Source: UBA6898 sp964461065 (GTDB lineage: Bacteria; Nitrospirota; Thermodesulfovibrionia; Thermodesulfovibrionales; UBA6898). From it: a stretch of 64,000 bases of DNA. Of this stretch, positions 45,769 to 54,227 are shown piece after piece. Every line of letters starts with the position of its first letter. Position 1 is the stretch's first letter. Location of the stretch: positions 124,001-188,000 of the forward strand of contig CAYWRK010000001.1 of assembly GCA_964461065.1 (NCBI GenBank), read 5' to 3'. The notes beneath the pieces are model-generated. The model ran no database searches. It had not been told where the DNA came from and saw nothing but the letters and a program-made list of their open reading frames with translations. The position numbers and the translations under genes are program-made.

Positions 45769-46377
45769 TTGGGAGAAAAAGATCTGGATAAGGAAAACGA
45801 AGACTTCGGAGAGGACGACATAGAACTTGTCAGTGACAGTCCTGAAGAAGAAGAAACAGAGCAGCAGAAACCTGCAGCCAGTTCCGGGGCAGACGAAATA
45901 AACGGCAAGTATTTGAGGCTGTACGCTGACTTTGAGAATTACCGTAAGCGGGTCAACAAGGACAAAGAAGATCTCATACGATTCGGCAATGAGTCCCTGC
46001 TGTATGAACTCCTGCCTGCCATAGACAACCTTGAGCTTGCGATGAAGCACACCTCTGGAGAAGTAAACAGCGGGCTGGTCCAGGGCGTTGAAGTGACTCT
46101 TAAAGAATTACAGAGAACACTCGAGAAGTTTGGTCTCGTCCGCATCGAGGCAACGGGCAGGCCTTTTGACCCAACAGTCCATCATGCCATGTCCCAGATG
46201 GAGCGGGACGATATAGACGAAAAGATGATAGCAGAGGAGTTCAGGGCAGGATACCGGTACCGCGACAAAGTGCTCAGACCCACACTGGTAGCTGTTTCAG
46301 TGAAACCGCAGAAGAAGCAGAATGAAGATGCAGAGGCATCAGAAATAAATAAACCGAATTCCATAGAGGAGGAATAA
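45769..46377 (+). CDS. grpE: nucleotide exchange factor GrpE
   Basis: The start codon is TTG at 45769, preceded by AGGAAGGTG; no ATG lies nearby in frame. The 202-residue protein has an acidic N terminus, a long coiled-coil dimer helix (YLRLYADFENYRKRVNKDKEDL) and the family C-terminal beta domain (FDPTVHHAMSQMERDDIDE, GYRYRDKVLRPTLVAVS). GrpE drives ADP release from DnaK. The rare start may keep its level below that of DnaK, whose gene begins 4 bases after the grpE stop. Confidence 0.96.
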   Translation: MGEKDLDKENEDFGEDDIELVSDSPEEEETEQQKPAASSGADEINGKYLRLYADFENYRKRVNKDKEDLIRFGNESLLYELLPAIDNLELAMKHTSGEVNSGLVQGVEVTLKELQRTLEKFGLVRIEATGRPFDPTVHHAMSQMERDDIDEKMIAEEFRAGYRYRDKVLRPTLVAVSVKPQKKQNEDAEASEINKPNSIEEE

Positions 46378-46381
46378 TACG

Positions 46382-48301
46382 ATGGGAAAAGCAATAGGGA
46401 TTGACCTGGGGACAACGAACTCATGCGTTGCTGTTGTACAGGGCGGAGAGGCCGTTGTCATACCGAACCAGGAAGGAACAAGAACAACGCCGTCAATCGT
46501 CGCGATCACGGACAAAGGGGAACGCCTTGTCGGTCAGATTGCAAAACGGCAGGCAATAACGAATCCGGAGAACACCATATTCTCGATCAAGAGACTCATG
46601 GGCAGAAAATACTCGGCACCCGAAGTTGACCACGCAAAGAAGAGGCTGCCCTATAAGATCGTAGAGGCGCCGAACAGCGATGCCCATGTCGAGATCTTCG
46701 GCAAGAAATACTCACCGCCCGAGATCTCGGCCATGATCCTTCAGAAGCTGAAGCAGGCAGCCGAAGATTATCTCGGTGAAAAAGTGACCGAAGCGGTCAT
46801 CACGGTCCCGGCATATTTTGATGACAGCCAGAGACAGGCAACCAAAGATGCCGGCAGAATAGCCGGCTTGAACGTGCTCAGGATCATCAACGAACCAACA
46901 GCTGCTGCCCTTGCCTATGGCATGGACAAGAAGAAAGAAGAAAAAGTGGCAGTGTATGACCTTGGAGGCGGTACCTTTGACATCTCGATACTTGAGATCG
47001 GAGAAGGCGTCATTGAGGTGAAGTCCACGAACGGTGATACCTATCTCGGTGGTGATGACTTTGATATCAGGATCATCGACTGGATGATCGATGAATTTAA
47101 AAAGGACCAGGGAATTGATCTGAAAAATGATAAAATGGCCCTTCAGAGACTCAAGGAAGCTGCTGAGCGCGCAAAGATCGAACTTTCGACCGCTACAGAA
47201 ACAGAGATCAACCTTCCCTTTGTCACGGCAGATGCGACCGGCCCCAAGCATCTTCTGCTGAAGATAAAACGCTCCGAGTTTGAACAGCTGGCTGCTGACC
47301 TTTTTGAGAACACCATCGGACCTTGCAAAAACGCTCTTTCCGATGCAGGCCTTACTGCAGGCAACATCGATGAAGTACTGCTCGTAGGCGGCCAGACACG
47401 GACGCCGAGGGTTCAGCAGACTGTCCAGGGCTTCTTTGGCAAAGAACCGAACAGGACTGTGAACCCTGACGAGGTCGTGGCTGTTGGCGCTGCCATACAG
47501 GCAGCTGTTCTGAAGGGAGATGTGAAAGAGGTTCTGCTGCTTGACGTTACCCCGCTTTCATTAGGCATCGAGACTCTCGGCGGCATCTTTACCAAGATCA
47601 TCGAGAGGAACACAACGATTCCGACCAAGAAAAGTCAGGTGTTTTCGACAGCAACCGACAATCAGCCTGCGGTCACGATCAAGATCTGCCAGGGCGAACG
47701 TGAAATGGCTTCTGACAACAAGATGCTTGGCAACTTTGAGCTTATCGGCATTCCCCCTGCGCCGCGCGGTGTGCCCCAGGTCGAGGTCTCTTTTGACATC
47801 GATGCAAACGGTATACTCCATGTCTCGGCAAAGGACCTCGGCACGAACAAAGAGCAGTCGATCAGGATCACCGCCTCCAGTGGTCTCTCAGAGGATGAGA
47901 TCAAGAAGATGGTCCGCGACGCAGACGAGCACGGTCAGGAGGATCACAAGAAGAAACAGATGGCCGAGGCCAGGAACAATGCGGATACGCTCTGCTATAC
48001 GGTAGAAAAATCCCTGGGTGACTATGGAGATAAAGTCTCTGCTGATGAAAAGCGTGAGATAGAAGAGGCTCTCGAGCACTGCAAAAAGATCAAGGACGCA
48101 AGCTCTGATCCTGTTGAGATAAAATCAGCAACTGACAAACTCATGAGTATATCTCATAAACTTGCTGAACATCTGTATAAACAGACAGGCGCTGGAGCAC
48201 AGCCTGGAGGAGCATCGACTGATCCAGGTCAGGGCGCAAAACCTGCAGAGGAAGAGGTTGTGGAGGCTGAATTCGAGGACGTGGATAAGGATAAGAAATA
48301 G
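46382..48301 (+). CDS. dnaK: molecular chaperone DnaK (Hsp70)
   Basis: The 639-residue protein starts MGKAIGIDLGTTNSCVAVVQ after GAGGAGG. All Hsp70 ATPase signatures are present (IDLGTTNS, VAVYDLGGGTFDISILEIG, VLLVGGQTRTPRVQ). The substrate domain (LLDVTPLSLGIETLGG) and a helical lid follow, ending in an acidic tail (VVEAEFEDVDKDKK). Length matches bacterial DnaK. It folds and protects proteins with DnaJ and GrpE. A terminator lies between it and dnaJ. Confidence 0.99.
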   Translation: MGKAIGIDLGTTNSCVAVVQGGEAVVIPNQEGTRTTPSIVAITDKGERLVGQIAKRQAITNPENTIFSIKRLMGRKYSAPEVDHAKKRLPYKIVEAPNSDAHVEIFGKKYSPPEISAMILQKLKQAAEDYLGEKVTEAVITVPAYFDDSQRQATKDAGRIAGLNVLRIINEPTAAALAYGMDKKKEEKVAVYDLGGGTFDISILEIGEGVIEVKSTNGDTYLGGDDFDIRIIDWMIDEFKKDQGIDLKNDKMALQRLKEAAERAKIELSTATETEINLPFVTADATGPKHLLLKIKRSEFEQLAADLFENTIGPCKNALSDAGLTAGNIDEVLLVGGQTRTPRVQQTVQGFFGKEPNRTVNPDEVVAVGAAIQAAVLKGDVKEVLLLDVTPLSLGIETLGGIFTKIIERNTTIPTKKSQVFSTATDNQPAVTIKICQGEREMASDNKMLGNFELIGIPPAPRGVPQVEVSFDIDANGILHVSAKDLGTNKEQSIRITASSGLSEDEIKKMVRDADEHGQEDHKKKQMAEARNNADTLCYTVEKSLGDYGDKVSADEKREIEEALEHCKKIKDASSDPVEIKSATDKLMSISHKLAEHLYKQTGAGAQPGGASTDPGQGAKPAEEEVVEAEFEDVDKDKK

Positions 48302-48321
48302 CAAATTGACCTAATACTGCG

Positions 48322-48376
48322 GGGTTCAAGGGAACAGCACCTCATCAATAAGTGCTTGCACCCTTGGACCCTTTTT
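48322..48376 (+). terminator. intrinsic terminator or attenuator between dnaK and dnaJ
   Basis: Arms GGGTTCAAGGG (48322-48332) and CCCTTGGACCC (48361-48371) pair over 11 bp with one G-U and are followed by TTTTT. An inner AGCAC/GTGCT helix lies in the loop. It should end most transcripts after dnaK and lower dnaJ expression. A weak promoter (TTGCAC ... TATACT at 48381-48386) may serve dnaJ. Confidence 0.75.
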
Positions 48377-48414
48377 CATGTATACTTTGAGATAAAAATA
48401 ACGAAGGAAATGCG

Positions 48415-49521
48415 GTGAAAGATTACTACGAATTGCTTGGTGTTACAAGGGAAGCCACGCCGGAAGAACTGAAGAAGTCCTACCGACAGCTTGCCATGAA
48501 ATACCACCCGGACAGGAACGCTGGCGACAAGGTCTCAGAGGATAAGTTCAAAGAGATCAGCCACGCCTATTCTGTTCTTTCCGATCCTGATAAAAGAGCC
48601 CACTATGATCAATATGGAACTGCGGACGGTTTCGGCGCAGGTCAGGGGCCTTTCACCAATGGAGCCGGATTCGGTGATATGTTTGAGGATTTCTTCGGTG
48701 ACTTTTTCGGCGGCAACTTTGGCGGACACCGTAAGCAACGTGCTACCAAAGGTAATGACCTCAGATATGATCTTGATATCACGCTGGAAGAGGCAGTCTT
48801 CGGCACGGAAAAGGTGATCACCTTTCCAAAACTTCAAAGATGTGGCGAATGCAGCGGATCTGGTTCAGAACCGGACAAACAGCCGGAAGTCTGCAGCGCC
48901 TGCAAGGGTTCAGGCCATATCAGATATCAGCAGGGTTTTTTCAGCGTCTCCAAGACCTGCGGCAAGTGCTACGGCACAGGCAAGATCATTGCGCACCCCT
49001 GCAAAAAATGCAGAGGACAGGGATCCATACAGGAGCAGAGGACCGTCAATCTCAAGATCCCGCCCGGTGTTGATGCGGGCTCGCGGCTCAAGATCGTCGG
49101 TGAGGGAGAACCGGGCATGTATAGTGGTCCCAACGGCGACCTGTATGTAATACTTGATATCCAGGAGCATCAAATATTCAAACGGGAAGGTACAGACCTT
49201 TTCTGTGATTTCCCTATTGCCTTCACCACAGCAGCACTCGGAGCAGAGATTGAAGTGCCGACGCTTGATGGATCTGCTAAGCTCAAGATCCCTGCAGGCA
49301 CGCAGTCCGGAAAGATCTTCACGCTTAAAGGAAAAGGAGCGCCCAGAGTCGGCGGACACCAGAGGGGCAACCAGCTTATCAGGGTCTTCATAGAGGTTCC
49401 CAAAAAGCTCACGCAGAAACAGAAGGAGCTCCTTGAAGAATTTGCAGAACACAGTGTTGATGACAGCAATAAGAGTTTCAAGGACAAGCTGAAGGATCTA
49501 TTCACTGGGGTCGAGAGCTGA
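48415..49521 (+). CDS. dnaJ: co-chaperone DnaJ (Hsp40)
   Basis: A GTG start at 48415 follows GAAGGAA. The 368-residue protein is a type I J-protein. It has a J domain with the HPD motif (KYHPDRNAG, about 29-37), a Gly/Phe region (residues 75-110) and four CXXCXGXG zinc-finger motifs (CGECSGSG, CSACKGSG, CGKCYGTG, CKKCRGQG), then the C-terminal substrate domains (GDLYVILDIQEHQIF). It stimulates DnaK ATPase and delivers clients. It is the fourth gene of the hrcA unit, behind a terminator-like hairpin. Confidence 0.98.
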   Translation: MKDYYELLGVTREATPEELKKSYRQLAMKYHPDRNAGDKVSEDKFKEISHAYSVLSDPDKRAHYDQYGTADGFGAGQGPFTNGAGFGDMFEDFFGDFFGGNFGGHRKQRATKGNDLRYDLDITLEEAVFGTEKVITFPKLQRCGECSGSGSEPDKQPEVCSACKGSGHIRYQQGFFSVSKTCGKCYGTGKIIAHPCKKCRGQGSIQEQRTVNLKIPPGVDAGSRLKIVGEGEPGMYSGPNGDLYVILDIQEHQIFKREGTDLFCDFPIAFTTAALGAEIEVPTLDGSAKLKIPAGTQSGKIFTLKGKGAPRVGGHQRGNQLIRVFIEVPKKLTQKQKELLEEFAEHSVDDSNKSFKDKLKDLFTGVES

Positions 49522-49549
49522 CGCCTCATCAGTTTATGCCGCTCTCCGT

Positions 49550-50278
49550 ATGACCAGACTTTTTCTTGATAGTATCATGCCACAAGAGAGATATATCAAT
49601 CTCACCGGAGAAAAGGCTCATTATTTATCTGTAGTCCTCAGGTGTAAAACCCATGACTCGCTCATCGTAACAGACAGCAGCGGTGCGGCTTATTCTGCGA
49701 AGATCTCTGTCATCACAAAAAAACAGACGACACTCGAGATCATGGGCCTCCTCAATCAGGATAACGAATCACCGCTAGATATCATACTTCTTCAGGGTCT
49801 GCTCAAGGGTGATAAAATGGATCTGGTTATCCAGAAGGCGACTGAACTCGGCGTGAAAGAGGTTGTGCCCATGGTCACCGAGAGGAGCCAGATAAGAGAG
49901 ACCAGGAAACTTCAGCGCTGGCAGAAGATTGCAGGGGAGGCATCACGTCAATGCGGTAGAAACAAGATTCCGCTGATCCATGAGCCGGATACCTTTGAAA
50001 CCGTAATTGCTTCCGAAGGATGTCAAAAAGGGATCATCTGCTGGGAAAAGGAAGGAGCACCCTTCTCAGCTGCATTGGAACTGTTCACAGGGGAAAGGCA
50101 GCTCGTCCTCTGCATCGGCCCTGAAGGCGGTTTTTCGGAAAAAGAGATAAGGGCTGCCGAAGATTGCAGTTTTACCGTTGCATCATTAGGCAGGCGTATC
50201 CTCCGCGCAGAAACAGCGTCCATAGCATCTATTGCAATAGTCCAGTATTCAATCGGAGATATCTGCAGGATCTCGTAA
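49550..50278 (+). CDS. rsmE: 16S rRNA m3U1498 methyltransferase RsmE
   Basis: The 242-residue protein has an N-terminal PUA-like part (MTRLFLDSIMPQERYINLTG, EKAHYLSVVLR) and a SPOUT-class domain with the knot motifs KATELGVKEVVPM, LCIGPEGGFSEKEI and LGRRILRAETASIASIAIVQYSIGD. RsmE methylates N3 of U1498 in 16S rRNA. It follows dnaJ by 28 bases, a common dnaJ-rsmE arrangement. No SD is visible. A bulged hairpin at 50300-50331 lies past the stop. Confidence 0.94.
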   Translation: MTRLFLDSIMPQERYINLTGEKAHYLSVVLRCKTHDSLIVTDSSGAAYSAKISVITKKQTTLEIMGLLNQDNESPLDIILLQGLLKGDKMDLVIQKATELGVKEVVPMVTERSQIRETRKLQRWQKIAGEASRQCGRNKIPLIHEPDTFETVIASEGCQKGIICWEKEGAPFSAALELFTGERQLVLCIGPEGGFSEKEIRAAEDCSFTVASLGRRILRAETASIASIAIVQYSIGDICRIS

Positions 50279-50371
50279 AGGCATTCCTTCCAATTCGTAG
50301 CAGGCACTATTTGCATCATATCGTGCCCTGCCTGTTTGAAATCGTTTTGTGCTAATATAAGCACTGAAAAT

Positions 50372-51991
50372 ATGTCACATGATCTCAGTTATAAACAATT
50401 TCTTGTCATAGATGATTTTGGCGAGTTCAGATCCTCGATCAGACGCATGCTTTGGAGCTTCAATGCCAAGGATATCGATGACGCAGCGCACGGTGAAGCA
50501 GCAATTGAGCTTATGTCAAACAAATCCTATGACGTTGTCCTCTGCGACTACAATCTTGGGTATAACCGTAAAGACGGTCAGCAGGTCTTTGAAGAGGCGA
50601 GGCACCGAAATCTCATAAAGTTCTCGACTGTCTTCATGATGATAACAGCAGAAAATAGTATGCAGATGGTCATGGGCGCAGTCGAATATCAGCCTGACGA
50701 TTACCTCATAAAGCCCTTTTCGCGTGAAGTCCTCAGGACTCGCCTTGAGCGCGCCATTAAGCGGAAAAGCGACTTTGAGATCATTGAACATGCCATAGCA
50801 AACAAGGAATACCTCCGGGCCATCGCGCTCTGCGACCAATCTACACTGAAGATCCCAAAAAATATCTTTGAATATCTGAAGCTCAAGGGCGACCTCTGTA
50901 TCACCATAGGAGACTACCCGAGTGCCAAATCCGTTTATGAAAAGGTTCTATCCATTCGTGATATCGCCTGGGCAAAGCTTGGCATGGGCAAAGTTCAATA
51001 TTATACAGAGGACTATGCAGGGGCAGCAGAAACCTTCCGGGCACTGGTCGAAGAAAATGGCATGTATATCGAGGCATATGACTGGCTGTCCAAGTCGCTT
51101 GTAGCCAATCAGTCCCTTGAGGAGGCGCAGCAAGTACTGCTGACCGCAGCCGAACTTTCGCCGAAGTCGATCTTCCGCCACAAAACCATTGGGGATATTT
51201 CGTTTAAAATGAATGATCTTGACGCATCGGAAAAATCCTTTAAGAAAGCTATTGATCTTGGCCAGTATTCTTTTTTCAAGAGTCCATCCCACTACACGAG
51301 CCTCGCAAAAGTGCTCGTTGAAAAAAAGGCCCCAGAGGGAGCGCTTACCGTGCTGAAGGATATTCGCAAACAATTTAAGGGAAATGCAGATGCTTCCATG
51401 CAGGCGTCGGCCATGGAGGGCATCGTATTTAAGGATATGAACCGGCCAGATGAAGCCAGGAAAGCTATACAGGAAGCAATCCAGCTCATGGACGAATCGG
51501 CCGGAAGCATCTCTGAGGATATTGCTATAGACCTTGCAAGGGTATGCTTTGATCTAGGAGACAAGGCTACGGGCACAAGGCTTGTTCAGGAAGTGGTGAG
51601 GAATAACCATGAGGATGAAGAAGTCATTAAGAAGGTCCAGGACGTATTCAAGGATACCCAGATGGCTTCAGAGGGCGCAAAGATCGTTTCGAATGCCCAG
51701 CATGAGATTATCCAGACGAACAACCAGGGCGTTCGCCTTGTGGAAGATGGCAAACTTGAAGAGGCAATCGAATATTTTGAAAAAGCAGCAAACAGCCTGA
51801 AGGGCAATAAGATAGTCAATGCCAACGCTGCGCAGGCGCTGCTCATGTTCCTCCAGAAGAACGGCGGAGATGACCAGCTGCTTCAGCATGCCAGACTGTA
51901 CATCGAGCGCGCGGGCAAGATCGATCCAACATATGACAAATACAAGAAACTCCTGGGCATGTATGAAAAACTCCTGGCAGGCAGACAGTGA
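50372..51991 (+). CDS. receiver domain-TPR protein
   Basis: A TTG at 50336 opens the frame, but the ATG at 50372 is the likelier start. The 539-residue product has an N-terminal receiver domain (FLVIDDFGEFRSSIRRM; phospho-acceptor in VVLCDYNLGYN; DDYLIKPFS). At least eight TPR-like helix pairs follow (EYLRAIALCD, YPSAKSVYEKVLSIR, YAGAAETFRALVEENG, LEEAIEYFEKAANSL). No DNA-binding output is present, so the phosphorylated state probably controls protein binding. Its stop overlaps the start of the following kinase (TGATG), suggesting a cognate pair. TG-C-TAATAT at 50350-50358 may be an extended -10. Confidence 0.85.
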   Translation: MSHDLSYKQFLVIDDFGEFRSSIRRMLWSFNAKDIDDAAHGEAAIELMSNKSYDVVLCDYNLGYNRKDGQQVFEEARHRNLIKFSTVFMMITAENSMQMVMGAVEYQPDDYLIKPFSREVLRTRLERAIKRKSDFEIIEHAIANKEYLRAIALCDQSTLKIPKNIFEYLKLKGDLCITIGDYPSAKSVYEKVLSIRDIAWAKLGMGKVQYYTEDYAGAAETFRALVEENGMYIEAYDWLSKSLVANQSLEEAQQVLLTAAELSPKSIFRHKTIGDISFKMNDLDASEKSFKKAIDLGQYSFFKSPSHYTSLAKVLVEKKAPEGALTVLKDIRKQFKGNADASMQASAMEGIVFKDMNRPDEARKAIQEAIQLMDESAGSISEDIAIDLARVCFDLGDKATGTRLVQEVVRNNHEDEEVIKKVQDVFKDTQMASEGAKIVSNAQHEIIQTNNQGVRLVEDGKLEEAIEYFEKAANSLKGNKIVNANAAQALLMFLQKNGGDDQLLQHARLYIERAGKIDPTYDKYKKLLGMYEKLLAGRQ

Positions 51992-52704
51992 TGAATCCCG
52001 CTAAGAAAGAACCCGATTCAGAAAAGAAGGACATGCAGTTTCCTGCATTTCTGGCATCAATCGCCCATGATATGAAGAACTCTCTCGGTATGCTGATCAA
52101 CACAACAGAAGAGATATTGGGCAACTGCTCAGGCAAGGACTGCCCTTCCAACCCGCTGCTCTCCAAACTCCAGTATGAGGCCAAGCGGGTGAACAACAAC
52201 CTGATTCAGCTCCTTGCCCTCTATAAAATGGACAAAGACCAGTATACGCTCAGCATTGCCTATCACTCAGTAGCGGAATTTCTTGAGGATGCCGCGCTCC
52301 AGAACACGCCCCTTCTTGCATTCAAGGGCATAGCCATCGAAACGAACTGTTCAGACGATTTGACGTGGTTCTTTGACAGTGATCTAATTGCTGGGGTGAT
52401 CAACAATGTAATGAACAACGCATACCGGTATGCGCATAACAGCGTAGCTATAACTGCAGGAGAAGAAGACGGATACCTTGTCATTCATATCAGAGATGAT
52501 GGCGAAGGATATCCTGATCATATGCTCACGGAAGGCGCTGGTATGCCTCAGCATATTAACTTCTCCACAGGAAGCACCGGACTTGGGATCTATTTCGCCT
52601 CGATAGTGGCGAACATGCACAGGAACAAGAACAGAACAGGCTTTATCCGAACATCAAATTGCGACAGTAATGGAGGCGGCTGCTTTTCGATCTATCTGCC
52701 GTAG
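51991..52704 (+). CDS. sensorless histidine kinase
   Basis: The 237-residue kinase has an H box (FLASIAHDMKNSLGM, about 20-34) with a HisKA-like helix pair and a HATPase domain (N box NNVMNNAYRYA; G1 box IRDDGEGYPDHM; G2 GSTGLGIYFASIVA; end GGGCFSIYLP). It has no membrane helix and no sensor domain, so it is soluble and its signal must come from another protein. Coupling with the receiver-TPR gene makes that its likely phosphorylation target. It converges on the PilZ-receiver gene with only 23 bp between. Confidence 0.85.
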   Translation: MNPAKKEPDSEKKDMQFPAFLASIAHDMKNSLGMLINTTEEILGNCSGKDCPSNPLLSKLQYEAKRVNNNLIQLLALYKMDKDQYTLSIAYHSVAEFLEDAALQNTPLLAFKGIAIETNCSDDLTWFFDSDLIAGVINNVMNNAYRYAHNSVAITAGEEDGYLVIHIRDDGEGYPDHMLTEGAGMPQHINFSTGSTGLGIYFASIVANMHRNKNRTGFIRTSNCDSNGGGCFSIYLP

Positions 52705-52727
52705 CAGCACAATAACCGTAATTCCTC

Positions 52728-53504
52728 TCAATCTCCGATGATTTTTCGTACCCGCTGGATCACAAGCGCCGCGTCCAGGGTCTTGATGATATAATCCTTT
52801 ACGCCTATCTTTATGGCCTGAACAATGAAATCCTGTTCTCCCTCTGTGGTGAACATACATATCGGAATGCTGCTGGTACGGGGATTTGACTTGATAATTC
52901 TTGTTGCCTCAATTCCGGTCATCTTCGGCATGTTCACGTCCATGAGAATGATGTCCGGCATGGCTTCAAGAGCCTGCTTGATGCCTTCCATGCCGTCAAC
53001 AGCCTGAAGCACTTCAAGTCCATTCTCGATGAAGGCAGCTCTGAAGCGGTCATGAACAGCAATAGCATCATCGACGATCAACACTTTCTTCTTTAGCGGC
53101 CCCTTCGGCTTCTTTTGATCATCCATGAATTTATTGAACATCACCTTGCTGATATCCTCTGCAGGCTTGTATGTCTGATGACTGACCTTTTCGGCACTCT
53201 CCCTCTGCTGCAGATAATCCAGAAGAGGTTTACGGGGCTCTATTTTCTCAAAGATCAGGTTGCAACGAGTGCTGCTCACAGCCTTCACAAAACATTTGAT
53301 ACCGCTCGTCCCGGTCCCGGGAAAAGTGAACACAGTCCCTTCAATGGTCATGCCGACCTGGAAATAGATTTCTGCCTTCGGTACTTCAAGGTCCAGATCC
53401 GTTTCACTGATAAAAAGGACCTTCACAAATTCAGAGAGCTGCTCCAGGCGTGGATCTCTGAAATCAACTCTCACAGGGGCATTGTCTGGCACTTTAACTT
53501 TCAT
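52728..53504 (-). CDS. PilZ-like/receiver fusion protein
   Basis: The 258-residue protein has an N-terminal beta domain (FVKVLFISETDLDLEV, KAEIYFQVGMTIEGTVFTFPG) that resembles PilZ-type proteins but lacks a clear RXXXR. A linker and a C-terminal receiver follow (VLIVDDAIAVHDRFRAAF; phospho-acceptor in IILMDVNMPKMTG; MFTTEG; DYIIKTLDAA). It has no output domain. It is the last gene of the der-PilZ operon, 6 bp after the PilZ gene. A role in a regulatory complex is inferred. Confidence 0.78.
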   Translation of the reverse strand: MKVKVPDNAPVRVDFRDPRLEQLSEFVKVLFISETDLDLEVPKAEIYFQVGMTIEGTVFTFPGTGTSGIKCFVKAVSSTRCNLIFEKIEPRKPLLDYLQQRESAEKVSHQTYKPAEDISKVMFNKFMDDQKKPKGPLKKKVLIVDDAIAVHDRFRAAFIENGLEVLQAVDGMEGIKQALEAMPDIILMDVNMPKMTGIEATRIIKSNPRTSSIPICMFTTEGEQDFIVQAIKIGVKDYIIKTLDAALVIQRVRKIIGD

Positions 53505-53510
53505 AGATCC

Positions 53511-54227
53511 TCAAAATACCTTTTCCTCAACAAAGATTCTTATGGCTTCACGGTCCTCGTCCGAGATCGTCTCGAAGAATATTCCCATGCCCGGCATGGC
53601 TATGATCTTCCGCTCTACAGAACTGGGATGTGAAATAATGCCGCGTTCAAGATCATAACCGATGCTGTAGAGAACCCGTCCGACAGCCTTTATCGTTTTT
53701 TCCCTTCCCGGCAGCGAAAAATATGCCGTAATAAGTGCGCTTTTTGAAGGCGGGTTCAGTGATGCGATAAATGCTCCATTTTGGCTCAGATTCTGCACAT
53801 TGCTCTGAAAGCATGAACCCCCGCAGTAATACTCCACATCGAAATTTACGCTGATCCTCGGAGATTTACGGATATTCTTGTATTGGAAAAGAACGCTGTT
53901 CACCCGTGAGACTATCTCTTCAGGACTCATATAGAGGTTGATATACCGGGAGGACGATGTTGAAAAATCAACAATGTTCCTGGCTGAATCAATAAGAAGA
54001 AACCCGCGGGCAGACAGGATCAGAGAAAAAACACCCTCCTCCATGCTCTGGGCCACATCATTGTTCAGAATCACAAGATCATAGGGATCAAGCACAGATG
54101 CATCCTGGACAGTTGAGACATCGATCTTAGGGAAATCGACCTCAAAATCTGCCTCTGCAAGAATCTGTGCCAGAGTCTTGGCACAATAATCATCTGCAAT
54201 CATCAGTCCCACGCGTCCGATTGCCAT
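53511..54227 (-). CDS. PilZ domain protein (candidate c-di-GMP receptor)
   Basis: The first 110 of 238 residues look like a degenerate receiver-type domain (VGLMIADDYCAKTLAQIL, DLVILNND). The PilZ domain follows, with RKSPRISVNFDVEYYCGG (RXXXR, about 121) and the second motif NLSQNGAFIAS (about 145), which together bind c-di-GMP in this family. The ATG shares one base with the stop of the MinD-like gene and has GGGAGG upstream. Likely effect: c-di-GMP-dependent control of a MinD partner or motility/adhesion; inferred. Confidence 0.8.
   Translation of the reverse strand: MAIGRVGLMIADDYCAKTLAQILAEADFEVDFPKIDVSTVQDASVLDPYDLVILNNDVAQSMEEGVFSLILSARGFLLIDSARNIVDFSTSSSRYINLYMSPEEIVSRVNSVLFQYKNIRKSPRISVNFDVEYYCGGSCFQSNVQNLSQNGAFIASLNPPSKSALITAYFSLPGREKTIKAVGRVLYSIGYDLERGIISHPSSVERKIIAMPGMGIFFETISDEDREAIRIFVEEKVF

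Noticed and set aside
46712..47251. Antisense 179-codon frame in dnaK
   Set aside because: Shadow frame of a highly conserved gene with strong codon bias.
50300..50331. Hairpin after rsmE as a terminator
   Set aside because: The stem has a bulge and no U tract, so support is weak; noted only within the rsmE entry.
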